Shown here one piece after another: positions 12,201 to 24,800 of a stretch of DNA of 64,000 nucleotides. The notes beneath the pieces were generated by a model, which saw only the letters and a list, made by a program, of their open reading frames with translations, was not told the DNA's origin and made no database searches. Numbering within the stretch: the stretch's first letter is position 1; every line of letters starts with the position of its first letter. This DNA comes from Thunnus maccoyii (Eukaryota > Chordata > Actinopteri > Scombriformes > Scombridae). The stretch covers positions 18,043,611-18,107,610 of the forward strand of contig NC_056552.1 in the NCBI RefSeq assembly GCF_910596095.1, in the 5' to 3' direction. The translations under genes were made by a program, and so were the position numbers.

Positions 12201-12464
12201 TGCAGGATTTTTAAAAAAAAAAAAATTAAAACCAGGATAGGTGATACATGCTGTAACACACTTCATATGCTTTAAAGTCCTCAACAAAGTGGTTGTTGAG
12301 CAGTAGTTGTGACATTTGTAAGAGCTCACCTGAAGATAATTGTTTTCGCAGTAATCTGCCACTCGGAGGAGGTTGCTTTGGTTTTCAAGAAGATTCTTCC
12401 TGGCAGCTGGCGCCTCTTGTAATATCTGAGTAATAATCTCTGAAAAGTTCTTTTGCTCCGTCAT
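9282..12464 (-). CDS. abi3: Abl-interactor family protein, ABI3-like, without SH3 domain
   Basis: Five exons join in frame: 12330-12464 (ATG), 12032-12199, 10891-11070, 10603-10673 and 9282-9693 (TAA), for 321 aa. Family hallmarks are [14 protein letters not shown] in exon 1, the [14 protein letters not shown] helix in exon 2, and [16 protein letters not shown] with SILDSIGH in exon 3. These form the WAVE-complex-binding helices and the HHR region of ABI proteins. ABI subunits tie the WAVE regulatory complex to Rac-driven actin assembly at the membrane. Exon 5 is almost entirely proline runs and ends in FLR plus stop. ABI1, ABI2 and human ABI3 carry a C-terminal SH3 domain. None is readable between here and the next gene, and a poly(A) signal follows at 9106. 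The exon 4 donor (gtatgt) was chosen because it alone keeps the proline frame open. A noncoding exon with donor gtaagt near 12512 is the likely 5' UTR. Confidence 0.85.
9290..9600 (-). repeat. Low-complexity poly-proline coding tract of abi3
   Basis: Reverse-strand runs of CCN codons encode uninterrupted blocks of up to about twelve prolines, separated by short spacers. The forward strand reads as GGN/GGA repeats and produces a spurious glycine-rich ORF. The tract behaves like a coding microsatellite and its length may vary between individuals. Confidence 0.85.
9800..10440 (+). mobile_element. Fish MITE in abi3 intron 4, split by a second element
   Basis: The left part (9800-9990) reads 'agagttagatgagaagattg', then 'actggaaacacagggaaaca', and matches the element at 29643-30158 in the ace gene. 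The text resumes at about 10368 with 'ccagactatttcttggc', which is also found near 29945. The element is therefore interrupted by the 9991-10367 insertion. A short inverted copy of the same motif follows at 10409-10446. Confidence 0.65.
9991..10367 (+). mobile_element. Second MITE nested inside the first
   Basis: This block runs from 'agggctgcaactaacaattg' to 'caacttatcattgcagctgc', with imperfect inverted ends of the 'GGCTGCAACTAA' type. It is a very frequent family in fish genomes as I remember it, probably a nonautonomous DNA transposon. Confidence 0.65.
11301..11698 (+). mobile_element. Near-complete TTAA-flanked MITE in abi3 intron 2
   Basis: The element starts TTAA + AGGACTAGTGTGTAAGATTTA and ends with the reverse complement of the same terminus followed by TTAA. 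That gives about 21-bp inverted ends and a TTAA duplication at both sides, as piggyBac-type elements make. The length is 398 bp. A fragment of the same family lies at 61058-61130. Confidence 0.78.
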
Positions 12465-12924
12465 TTCTCCTATGCTAACAAAACCTTTTAAATCCTTTAA
12501 AACAACTTACTTGGACAAGTTTTTGGCAAGAGTCAGTGGAGGCAGGAAGGTGTTTGGTCGGAGGTGAATGCGGAATTACCTTAGGGTAAAGATTTTCACC
12601 GTGTGAGCAGCTGGTCCCAGGGCAGGGCTGCACCAGGTATGCATACACTGAAACTGATGAAGCAACATCTCTCTCCTAAGGAAATATGATATATCATATT
12701 TATCCTTGTGTCACACTCATATATTCTATATACTCATATATAATTTCATATATAATACATAATATACTAGTACATAATCGTGCTGTAAACGTCACAGGAG
12801 CCAACATGACAGCTACTTGAATTATTTACTAAATCCACTAGAGGTCAGTGCAGTCTAGAGAAAATAAGTGAGGATCATCTGGTCTGTTGATCTGCTGCCC
12901 ACCATTGTACTATGCATCATGGAT

Positions 12925-12953
12925 CATGATGATGATGATGATGATGATGATGA
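12925..12953. repeat. (GAT)n microsatellite
   Basis: About nine ATG/GAT units upstream of abi3. Confidence 0.9.
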
Positions 12954-13617
12954 TAAATAACTAATGTAGCATATGATATAATAGCCAAAAGCAGTGAGAA
13001 GCTTACTGATAAAATTCAGCTTTACTTTATCTCATCATCAACTGATGATACTTCCAGTGGAACATTGTTGCATAATTATGAAACGCTCAGTAGAGTCATA
13101 GTTGTACATTGTATTGTTCTGAATATCCTGTGTAAACAGTTTAAATTACACAACATCCTTGATTGTGTTTTTTTCTGTGCAAAAGGTCACGGTGGCCTGA
13201 CTCCAAATTCTCAAGAGGTTCCTTTAGGTTGGCGAACAGTGGTTGCATTGATTCATGTAGTATGTGCACTGTCACATTGGGATCATTTGAAAAAACAAAT
13301 ATTACTCAGAGGACATTCAAGATGTTATACACATTATATCTTACAAGAAGTGGTTCAATCCAGTCTAATAAATCTGGTTACCAAATGTGCACATGTTTTA
13401 CCATGTGTCAGTTTATCAGGACACTTTCATCCTACCTGACGCTCACCAAACTGAGCCATGTGACAAAGTACAATAACATTTTATTTGGATATGGTCCAGT
13501 GTTGATACTTCAGGACAATCAGGTGTTAAAACAAGATGTCTGTTAAAGGACTCCTCGACTGTTTGTATATGATGCACCTCTTCATGTTTTGGTGCACAAC
13601 CACAACTCAAATGATTT

Positions 13618-14080
13618 TGGGATCATTTTATGCCTTTATTAGATAGCTGACAGTGAGAACTGGTAGGAAAGAGATGGGGAATGACATGTGACAAAGGTCC
13701 TAGGTGAACCAGTTCATGGTTGGCGCCACTTTGGCAACCTTGACACCCCCTCAGTTCCATTGATCCATTGCTTTGGTCCTGACTGAAATGTGTCAACAGC
13801 TGTTGATTGGTACAAGTATGGTGGTGCCCAGAGGATAAATTGTAATAATGTTGGTGAGGCCTTAACTTTTCATCTAGCGGCATCATAAGGTCAACATTTT
13901 GTATGTGTTCAATATGATTTATGACCAAATATCTGCAAAACAAATTACTTTCCCAATTGTGTTTAGCACAGCATAACTTCCTAAAGTAAGTGAACATGTT
14001 AGCATGCTGGCTTTAGCATTTAGCTCAGTCCATTAGTACAGCCTCACAGAGCTGCTGTAGCATGATTATAGACTCTATAG
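13618..14080 (+). repeat. Two adjoining fish interspersed-repeat remnants
   Basis: The first part ('ttatgcctttattagatagc' through 'gggaatgacatgtgacaaag') is a familiar short fish repeat. The second part ('tttatgaccaaatatctgca' through 'ttagcatttagctcagtcca', then 'tacagcctcacagagctgct') is the same family as the copy at 55790-56195. Both are diverged. Confidence 0.55.
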
Positions 14081-17000
14081 ATGTATTGTTAATCTGAATC
14101 TGACCTCACTACTACTTCTATCATTAATTCAGTCTGAAGCTAAATCCTAACTGAGACACCAAATTATAATAAACTGTGTTTCACATCGTTGTATGATCTC
14201 AGTAGACTTGTCACTGACGTATTAGAGTCACTTCAGAAGATTTTTTTTTAATGTTTTGCCTTTATTTTCCTTTTGGTGAATTTCTGCAATTTTTCCCTAA
14301 TCTTATCTTTTCCTTCCACTTTCACATGTCACAGTTCCAACAGATATCTTCTCATTGAAGTAAATGTCACCTTCGGACAATCAAAATAAAGTTGGACCTG
14401 GTATTAATCATCTATTCTAATGATGCTAAAATGTTAACAAAAAGAATTAAAAATATAGGTGGCATGTTGACTTTAGCCTTAGTCCTCCTTTGGAAGAATC
14501 CAAGCTGTTGTCGACTTTGATATGACTGATAGTGTTGCAGTGAGTTTCTGCTACAGTATGAGCCATCAGTTTTATTGCTCATATTACAAAACCATCAGGA
14601 TCCTACTGATAAGATATTTCAGGACTTTATTTCTTTATTGAACATCCTTTTTTCTGTGATCAGCACCATCTAATCATATTGTGTTAGTATATAAATAATT
14701 AAGCTATCATCAGATCATTTTGTACTGTATGGAAAGAGTGAATTACTTGCAATATAAGATTGCCCATGTTAAATGAATGATTACTCCGATTAAATTATTG
14801 CAGTTTTACTTCCTTTGGATTCAGCTGAATGGAGCCTACATTTCTTGGAATGAAGGAATTGACTGATAAATAGTCAATATTTTTTCATGTTTATGCCGAT
14901 ACTATATCTGGTGTGCTGTGTTGTACAACAATAAACTTTCCCAGCAGGCTCTCGTAATGACAAATAGCTGTAATTCTGACCCTTACTGTAGTTGTTCTGT
15001 ATGATTTAATGCAGCTGGTAATGTATACTCATATAGAGACAACCATGATTCAACACACTATGCCCACACAAGAGACATGGCCTAATGATAACATATACTC
15101 TAGACACCAACTGAGGAGAGGAACACTATACTTACTTTCCTGTCCTCTCATTGACCTCAGACATTATGTCATTTTCTTCCTGAGCCACAAATGCGCAACC
15201 AAGGGTTTGTAACCATCAATTTTCCATTCAATCATTATTTCACACTCATATTTGCTTTGTTGTGGGCAGTTTTTATCCTCTGGAATCTCAGTATGTGTGA
15301 AAAGTTTTCCATGATAGGTGTATTCAACATGTTTATCTTGGATGTTCTTAATGGCGACCTTTAAGTTTTTGGAACAGTTTTGAACCACTCTTGGAGAAAA
15401 TGTACTGTTTCATTTCTAAAAATAAGTGAATCACATTAAAGGCATGCCATGTCTTGAGATATTCCATGACTGGGCTCCCCTCCTGTTACTGATTAGCTGT
15501 ATTCAAATCCTCCAACATGCATATTAGTCAGGACAGCATGACCAGCACACCACTGTTTTATGGTCTTGTTTTCATAGCTATCTAAGTACTATCCAAGTGT
15601 GCAACCAGCCATTTAATTTAGAATTGAAATGGGTAGATGTAAAACGTGACATTACCTTCAACTGAATTTGGCAGAGAGTGCAAGAAATGATTCTTTTTCC
15701 CTCACATGAAATATCAGACAGGGCTGTTATCTTTGTTACAATTGTAAAGCCACACTACTTCATACAATTTGCAATTAAGCAGCTGAGATGTCTTAGCTCT
15801 CAAAAATACCAGACTCCATTGTTCAAAGACAAAAGACATTTCTTGAAATTTCTTCAATATAAATGTAGCCTGGGGGAGGCAAACCGCAGCTTTGCCCTTT
15901 GTCTGAAAATAGAAGTCGATGGTCTGAAATATCTAAAAGCCCTGAACACGTCATTTCAGTTATTCAAGCTTGTTTCACCCCCGATCAAGTTGTTGCGGAG
16001 CTATTTTGGAAATCACATGGGGTTGTCTGAATTAATACATGATGATTTAAAATGTAAAAGAAATCATTCATGATTCAAATAGGAATAAGAATCATATGTT
16101 GTTGCATCCTAATAGGTGCAACACAACTGACAGGAGAATGACCAAAATGTCAATAGTAGGAATATTGTCACAGTAGAAATTTCAGATGTGTGCATTGTGC
16201 ATGCTGGCTCACTATAACACTGTCACAGCTTAATGGAAAAGAGCTTTCGTTGGGTAATTGGTGTGTGTACTTGGCGACAGTATACACGTAGATTTAAAGG
16301 ATCTTACTGGGGTTGAAATGAACAGGCTTGCATTACAGTTAGGTAAGGAGGTCCAGAGGGACAAGGCAAGAAGTCAGCTCATAAACAGGCAGCGGGGTCA
16401 AACATAGGTAGCAGATAACAGAGACAGAATATCAGGAACAGGTTCAGGTGACTGGAACACATGGGCATAACACTGATGACCTGGCAGGGAGCAGGTGGGA
16501 AAGGGCTGGTATAAATACTTAGGGGGGTTACTGAGGGAATGAAGAACAGGTGAGCAGGTGGATATGGGAGTCAGGTGACTGGGACAGGTGGGATTGTGTG
16601 AGGGCACCTGGTGGTCAGGTGGTGAATGGCAGGAACTGGAGAGTCCGTTAGTAATTCAGTGGTCTGGGGAAGCAGGAATGTGGCTGAAGGGTGGGATAGG
16701 GGGGCAGAATCGGCAAAACAAACAGGATTAAAGTAGCCGCAACCATATCCTGCTTTAATAGTTTTTGGGAATCTCAGGATTCATTTCAGCACATAAGAAA
16801 AAAAAGGGGAAGTTCTCGCATTCAAATTATAACTTAATGACTAAATAATAATTAACCAACACTGCAGACACTGAGTCAGTGATGTGTACAGTCTGTCGCC
16901 CTCTTATCTACTACTTACAGATTCAGCATTGATCCTCAGTGGTCAGCTCCTGTGAACTATGATTTTATGATTTTATTTTATTTTTCTCACAACTTTTTAT

Positions 17001-17544
17001 TTGCCTTTTTAACAGAGCTTGCAGGGTGGGAATTATTTAATATAACGATTGCTTTCCATTTTTATTTTTCTAAAAAAACTTACTTGATACAAAACTTCTC
17101 ATCTTTTAAAATTCCTTAAATGCTCAAATCAATTGGCCTTGTCTAGAATTATTTCAAGAATACTATCTATCATTTAATCACTTCTTATTGTTGTACATGG
17201 GTATTATCATATTGTTATTTTAAGGATTTTGCAAAAGAGCACACATGCATTAAATGTAGATTAATCTGGAATAATAGCATGTGTGTGCATGCAATAATGA
17301 AGCACATTAAATCTGTCCAACAGTGCTCACATGTCATCTTATATCCTACAGTGCTACACACACACACACACAAACACACAGCAGCATCCATGTTCAATGG
17401 CGTGCAACTGCCTGTTTGTGAAGATTGGATGTTCTGGGCTATCACAGCCTCTCCACACTTCACAGACTTCCATTAAAGGAAAAGCCAAATTCAATTATTG
17501 TGCTGGAGACTGCAGGAAAACTACATTGTCAGAGCACACACAAA

Positions 17545-17598
<54 letters not shown>
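17545..17598. repeat. (AC)n microsatellite
   Basis: A run of about 26 CA units, with a shorter interrupted CA run near 17354-17380. Confidence 0.95.
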
Positions 17599-17599
<1 letters not shown>

Positions 17600-19914
17600 A
17601 AAAATAAAGCAGCAGTTAACATTCTTTGTGGACAGTTTTATTGTCTCTGGGTACACGCAACTTTGAACCCAATCCCAATTAATCTTCAGGCACCTGCTGC
17701 CCCTTCTCTCAAACTTTTATTAGTTTTTGAGCTGCTGGCACTGTAGAACAGAATATGAATATTGCAATATTTCTCTTCTCATCATCAAAGGTATAAAATT
17801 ATTTTTGGCATTGACATACTTTAATACACTTTACATATATTATACTGTTGATTTTCTTAAATGACACTGTCATGTCCAGGCATCTTCAGCCACAAGTGTT
17901 GGTGTGTGAAAAGTTTCTCACCTCAGCAACTTTGATTTACACACCCACCACTGCTGTATCACTTGATCACAGTGCACCGTCCATTTCTATCAGCCCTGAT
18001 AGGAAGTAAACTGTCAATAAGTAGTCAGTCCACTCTGGGTGGTTCACATGTTGTACATGTGCCTCACGTTTCCAGAGACATAGGCCAGTGTGTTTACAAG
18101 AGCACTGGAGAATTTGAGATATCTGTTATCTCCTCTGTTAGATATCTGCTATTTAATTGATGGAGGCAGATCTCAGCACAGAGGGTCGTCTGCAGGACAG
18201 TGTTGTGTGATTTTAATCCGGCGATCCAAAGCTGAACCCATTGTGACCCTGAACTACTCATATAATAGTTATCCCTGTCTCATTGTGAGGTGATAATGAC
18301 TCCTTCTGCCTTGACCTGTCAAAGACCAGTCAATGAATCAGTTGCGATGAAGCTGAGGGCGTAGTTTCAATCTGTGTTTTTTAAAGACATCACATTAATA
18401 GTCACCATTTCTCTGCTAACGCGCTTATTTTAGATGTTGCATCACATTCTAGACTTTACTGGCTCAGGTTAGCTTTAGCATGCAGTGTGTTGTAATGAAA
18501 CATGATAGGCTCTAGGTTCAACCTTGCATAAGTTTTCTAGGTTCAACTACCTCAAAAGTAAAATGTCAGCATTATAATTACATCTTTATCTGGTCCAAAG
18601 AGAAGGTCTTATCGGCAGCAATGCCATTTGTTCCACCATCAAAGCTGCATTCTGTTTTAACACGAGATTTCGGGCCTTTTTGAACGATAATGATGGAATG
18701 TTTATGTTGGACATAATAAAGCAATTAAGTATTAATTTACTGCAGTCATAGGATCAATCAAGGTTAATAGATACTTGACTATCACCAACCACTGTAAATC
18801 AATGTGCCAATATCAGTAGACTAAGATTAGGAATGACTTGGGATATGTGAGCTATGAATTGACTGTCAATTGCGCATATCAGATTTTATTTTTAAAGTTG
18901 AAAAAAGAAATATGATCCATTCATGAGTCAGATTTTTAAGAATAGTATTTTCTCAGTTATTTACGTCATCAAGATTTCACACTCAATGAATCAGTCTGAA
19001 TGGCCTCATTGAGTAATTTACAGACACACTTCCTAAATTTTATTTTAGTGCTCAATAGCTAAATTTCTTTTCAGCTCGCTGTCAATGTTTTCAAACTCAA
19101 CAAAGTTCACACTTGAGATGAAAATATTAACAGCTAGCTGGAAGAAAACATTTGGATTTTGAGGTACTGTTATCATTTTAAAAAACAAAGCAGAGCAAAC
19201 TTATAACTCATTTCAGTCCAGGGGAGATTCAATGTGCTTCACATAAAATCTGTATATGCAGTATTTTTACATGTACACATGCAAAACAATCTGCAACCCA
19301 AGTACGAGTGATCATCTAATATGAATATTAATCACATTTGAATTAATCTGAACTCAAATCTAAAAAAAACAAACTGAATTTTTAATTTATTTAACATCAT
19401 TGAGAATATATATAAATATTTGTTCCTAGTGCTATTTTCATGTAGTATTATGTAAGGAAAAATGTCACTGAAGGTTACAAAAATAGCCAAGAAGAAAGAA
19501 ACTGGGCACACATTTTTTGTGCACTCACAGTGGTTTATTTATTTTTTTATTCTTGTTCAAAGTGTAACCAAGTCCAGTAATCTGACCAACAAGCCACCAG
19601 TCAGGGTCCAGGGTCACGTGAATGATTAGCTGGTTGGTAGCAACAGAAGCAGCTGATGGATTTTAACAGCGTGTGAGGCTGGCAAAACATAAAAGGGATT
19701 AGAATATAAATGTGACAGAAAGTCAGTTAATCTTTGAATAGATTTGTATCCTTTAAAGTCAAGAACATTGCTTTGTTTGTGCTTGGCCAGCAACATCTGG
19801 GGATAGACCCTCTCTGTGCATGAATATAGTATTTGTTGTAATTAATGACACCTGTAGGACTAATGAGATAAACCAAGTCGCATAGTTAACTGGCTCTGGA
19901 CTAAAGCAACATAC

Positions 19915-20460
19915 ATTTAAAGCTGCTGTAATCAATATTTTTATATTTAAAATGGATCAAATGACTAATGTGTCGCTCATAGTTATGAACCCACAGAGAA
20001 TCATCATTCAACTCTGCCTCTACTGAGGATTTTACTGTCTTTCAACGAATCATTTCGATTTTACTGCCTGCAGCTTTACTTCTTTTGGATCACTCTCACT
20101 GCTGTCATGGCAGTTGTTTCCAGCTGTAGTAGGCAGCTGTTTTCACCAAAAAAGCCTCCAAATCCAACTGTAAGCTTGCACAAAATGGCAGTCAGTCAAA
20201 GTTAGTGACTAACTGGTGAAGCTGGAGGGGAATATTTAACAGCTAAAGAGCCAGATATTTCCCAAAGGAGTTGGTAGAGAGCAAAACAGCGCTAGAATGA
20301 AAGTGAATATTGGACTTTTGCTAACATGTTTGCCATATCAACTTAAAAGTGGATAGTATGTCAGAGTTAGTGTGTCAGCTTGTTTCTGCAGCCACCGAAT
20401 TGGCCAAAGAATTTTATTCATGCAGATTTGAGCATGCTAAAAATGTCATTTGTGTTTTGC
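19915..20460 (+). repeat. Fish interspersed repeat, diverged
   Basis: Phrases such as 'taaagagccagatatttccc' and 'ggtagagagcaaaacagcgc' match, from memory, a repeated unit found throughout fish genomes. The ends are not clear. Confidence 0.45.
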
Positions 20461-21246
20461 TCTAAACGCTGTATCTGGCAATGTGCTTTGTAATTAATGT
20501 ACTGTGTACTGTAACCTCATTCAAACTGCTCTCTCAGAGGATTCCAGTAGGATGAGATGTGTGCATCAACTCAATCTGGGATTAAGAGCAACTTGTTTAC
20601 TCTGTAATTATGTTAAGAATTTACACACATGTTTCTAATTCCCTCAAGTGGAGGAAATGAACAGCTCTTTGAAATACCCCGCCCCCTTATTTTAAGCATA
20701 CTGGAGTACTAATCTGAATGTTAGACACTGACTGATATACAGTAAAATGTGCTTTGTATTGACAGTTGCTGTGCAACAGCATAGTGCTCATTACAGGCTA
20801 CAGTATAGTAGGACTCTTTGGATTTTTACTATAAACATGCCAAGAATGGGGACAGCTTGAAAATCCCTCCACTGTTTGACAGCTGCAAACATCTTCATTC
20901 CTAAAAAAGACCTGTCAACTGTGTCAGCACAATAATGACATCCCTTTTAAAATAAATTTTTCAGGGGCTCGTGCAGACTTTTGATCACTAATGGGGCACT
21001 TACAGTTACAGTAAGTGCTGACCATATGAGAAAATACACTGGTTCCATTTGAGATCATTTGATATAATTTTTCTAACCTCAATTAGAGAGAGAGCTGTGC
21101 TGTAGGTGAGCCCCTTTCACAGTTCTGTGCCTCTTTCTCACTTTTTCTGCTAATCTCTCACAGCCCTTTCAATGTTCTGCCTTCAATCTGGTTACCCCCG
21201 CTCCCATTTCATTCCCCTATCCCTTCTCTCTTTCATTTCCCCTCTC

Positions 21247-21253
21247 TTTATAA
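21247..21253 (+). promoter_or_regulatory. ace: Candidate TATA element of ace
   Basis: TTTATAA lies in a pyrimidine-rich stretch about 590 bases before the ace start codon and could set a start site near 21280. If so, the leader contains upstream ORFs at 21306-21572 and 21686-21907, and the second overlaps the real start. No transcript evidence is available here. Confidence 0.3.
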
Positions 21254-21839
21254 CTCCCCCTCCCTCTGTTGTCACTAAGCTGAAGGAGGGAACTGAGAGC
21301 AAAGTATGTGGAGTCCCTCCCAGACACTCCAGTGCTGGTTACTGAGGAGCTGCCACAGGCAAGCAGACAAGCAGGCAGGCAGGCACATTGCACTGGTGTG
21401 TCATATCTCATCTCTCATCTCCTACAGTTATAGAAACTTGGATCTGATCAGAGATATTGACAGCCATCCAAATCCTGGCAAGCTGGTAAACACAAGGGAG
21501 GGAGAAAAGATAGGAGTAAGGAGGGGAACTGGGGGGGGTGAGGGGAATATGTCCAGTGCTGTAAAGTGGTGAGAGGGAAGGCTGCAGAGAAGTGTGGGCT
21601 GGGTTAAACTGCCACTTAAAAAGAAGCTCGCTTTAGCTTCTGTACATTTCACCAGCAGCCAGGCTGGGAGGCAAAGAAGGGAGCAGTGAAAGAGTGGATG
21701 AGACAACAGCTCAAGGGAGAAGGTGTACTCTCACTTGACATTGCACTGGACATTGAAACAAGTGTATTTTTAGCCCTTGCTTCCAACTCTTCCACTTTAC
21801 AGTTTCTCTCCTACACGGTGTCGTTAGTGGGAGCTAGCC

Positions 21840-24800
21840 ATGGGCACCAGTATGGACAGGTCTCTGCGGTCAGTGCTGCTGCTGCTGACAGTCCTGGGAC
21901 TCTCTGAGGCTCTACAAGAAGGATGGCTGCCAAAGGAATATGCAAACACCACAGCTGAAGCACAACGCTTCCTTGATGACTACAATCATACTGCTGAAGA
22001 GGTGTTATTCAACAGTGTCTCTGCCAGCTGGACCTACAACACCAACCTGACGGACCACAACTCCAAGCTCCAGGTAGGATGACTACTAGAGTCTTGAGCT
22101 TAGAGAGTGATATTTTAGCTTACCTTTTTCCTCTGCTGGTATGAAATTGACCTGTTTAGATCAGCTCTTGCCAGCACTGGCACCTTGTCTCCACAAATGC
22201 ATGCATGGTCAAGGCTTTCTGTTGAGCCGAGCCCTGCTTGACTTGGAGATCTCCCCTATTCATCTCTCTCCAGAATTACATGCTCAGTTTCCTCCCAACG
22301 CAGCCAACTCAGCTTGAGTGTTACTGGAAATATAAAACAAATATGAATGCCTGGGGTGCAAACGTCTTCAAGTTTTGAATAAATTTATAGGGGGTCTTGC
22401 ATGCTATTCTGTTATATTTTTTTTTAACTGTCTGTTTCATGATTTCTTTACTTTACTTTCTGCTTAACAGTTTCTCCAGATGGACGCGCCCACTAGAGGA
22501 TGCAGTTTAGCAATAGTTTTATGGTCCACCACGGCAATATTTGCTGACAATAAAATACCTGTCTTTTGCAGCAATTTCAAAATGAGGCTTTTTAGAGGCA
22601 AGCTATGAAACATTACATTAACAGCAGATTGCAGGGGTTTTATGGTTTCATCTCACCATATGCCAAAGGAACATTTGCATAAACAGTAAAGATGAGGGAG
22701 AAAAGATACCAACATTAAAACAGGAGCAAAGTATAGTCAGCAAGGCAGTTGCAGGAACCAGTGAAACTGCAGAGCTGTGAAAGAGCATTTACTTGCCTTC
22801 AGGCACAAGAGTCAACATGCTCATATTCATGGATACGTCCTAACAATGCAGGCTTATCCAGTATTATACAAACTCATGAAAGCAATTTGTCAAATGGAGC
22901 CTCTGGGTTTTTTTTTCTTCTGCATGTGCTTGGACAGCTGTCACAACAGGATTTCACTACACTATCCAGGCTTTGGGAACTGCTCTCCTCACACGCTGAA
23001 CAGGTGTAAATGTGGCCCCCACCACCACCAGTGTCAAAAGGGTCAGGCTGCAGAATATGTTCTGCTCTCCAGAATGTGTTCGGGATGTAAGGTGAAAGAT
23101 GAGCAGGCTTTTAGTTATGAGCACTTTTTTTTTTTTGGACAATTCAAAGATGGGATCAAAGTGAATCAGACCACTGAGCCCCATCTGATCTGGCAGCCTA
23201 GGGGAGCGTGGCCATTCAGGCTGACAGAGAATAAGAATTGCTTCTATGATTTTTTTAATGATGGTATTCCACTTATCCTGCACTGTGAGTCCAATACATT
23301 GAATTTATTGAAAAATAAATGGGCAGAGACTAAATTATAGCACGCACACTCTTGTGCACATAAAGCAAACACTCACACGCACTCACACACACATTTTCGC
23401 CTCAGTCCATGCGGTGAGCATGATTTGGTTTTGGTGCAAATGAGGCTCAGCCTGCCAGGTTAGGCATGTAGTGGATCAAACAGAATGAGGATCGGTCCAC
23501 AGGCTTCTTATTATGTGGAGTAAAAAACGAAGAGAGTGGTTCTCAATAACTGATGTCCTTTGAATCCTAGAATGAAATACCAACCGCCTTTAAGTAACAC
23601 AATCAGACCCGGGGCTCAGTTGCTTTCAAAATTCATTGCGTATTGCCAAATTTATGCGCCTTGAATGTGAAATTTGAGAACTAGTGAAGGGTTTCATTCT
23701 CAGATGTTATAAATTCATTTTGGAAGCATTTTACTAAACAAAATCTTCCCTCAAAATTCAACTACTTCAGACGCAAATGACTTCAGACATGTCTTTACTT
23801 AAATACTAAATTTAATGTTCTTGAAACTAGCAATCAAAACGTGATCATGGGTATCTTACTTTGGAGAGAGACTCTTACAGTAGTATTGAATTCATGTCTG
23901 GTTGTCCTTTGTACACACAGAGGTTACATGTTCATATGGTGAATGAGTGAGAAGATTTGGTAATAGAGCAGGAACTGTAACGCTCTTGCCTTTTTTTAAT
24001 TTTTTTTTTTTTTTTTTTACAAATTACAACACACACACACTGTAGCTAATATACTGAGTAAAGCGAAAATGCTGTTTCACCCTTTTTCTTTATGTGTTTC
24101 TTTGGCTGAGAATGTGATTATCTGTGTGGATGGGTGTAGGCAAGCTGGAAAAAACAATTGAGAAAAAGACAGAGATTGAGAGGTCAGAATTAATACTTCA
24201 AGTCACTGTTACCAGTTTTTCCTCATACAGCCAGTTATTTTAGTGAATGCTGAGGAAAAAGAGGCTTCGATGAAAACATGACTGGAATGAAGTTATCATT
24301 ACTTTTATCAGGATGTGTGTTGAGCACTCATTGCTCTCAGGTTACGTCAACATTAGTGTGTTTCCAAGTGAGACAAAGCTATTGGTAGTCACACAGTAAC
24401 TCTAACATGACACAAAATATACAGTTACAGCATAGAGTAACAATTTTTTTCAAATAATAAATAAATAAAATGTCAAAGGTGCAGTATATGGTACACATAG
24501 TGCTGTAACAATACAGCAGTAGTTCATCATTTTCAATAGGAGCAAATCAATGTGCAACACATACACTATCCATACAGTGTTCCGCAGTAGCCTTGATTCC
24601 ATCCATTCTTCCCACACCGTCATTATATACCGTGAACATCTATGTCCAGGGTCCCATAAAGAAAAGCTCTTGAGATTCAGATGAGGCCATATATGAGGAT
24701 GTGTGCTTGAGAGACAAAGGCATTTTGTCAAAATATTATCCTTGAGCTCGGGTTATTTTGCTGTTCTGTCCTTGCTCCTGATAGACAGATGGAGCACTTT

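Larger units (their letters stand above)
12465..21239. other. Gene-poor spacer between abi3 and ace
   Basis: Both flanking genes point away from this 8.8-kb AT-rich stretch, so both of their promoters should lie in it. I find no coding exon of a known family. Recognisable content is the repeats at 13618-14080, 17545-17598 and 19915-20460. A fish-repeat-like GC-richer block sits at about 16310-16720 ('aggtgagcaggtggatatgg'). A possible spliced exon on the reverse strand lies at about 15139-15186. Short ORFs of 60-131 codons here have no recognisable motifs. Confidence 0.6.

Noticed and set aside
13065..13546. Two overlapping ORFs of 124 and 127 codons
   Set aside because: They overlap in different frames, lie next to repeat sequence and show no family motif.
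15164..15388. 74-codon reverse-strand ORF with two cysteines and a WKIDGYKPL stretch
   Set aside because: It looks mildly protein-like, but no family is recognised and neighbouring exons could not be found. The overlapping short exon is listed as a weak finding instead.
15678..16073. 131-codon plus-strand ORF in the abi3-ace spacer
   Set aside because: No domain, signal or splice context; low-complexity AT-rich composition.
17331..17746. His/Thr-repeat ORFs across CA repeats (also 30311-30649 and 56797-57091)
   Set aside because: Dinucleotide microsatellites lack stops in every frame and give spurious ORFs.
22777..23340. 187-codon ORF in ace intron 1, the longest open frame not explained by a gene
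   Set aside because: It has no recognisable motif, has homopolymer-derived Phe runs and no plausible splice context. An ORF this long is expected about once or a few times by chance in 64 kb on six frames.
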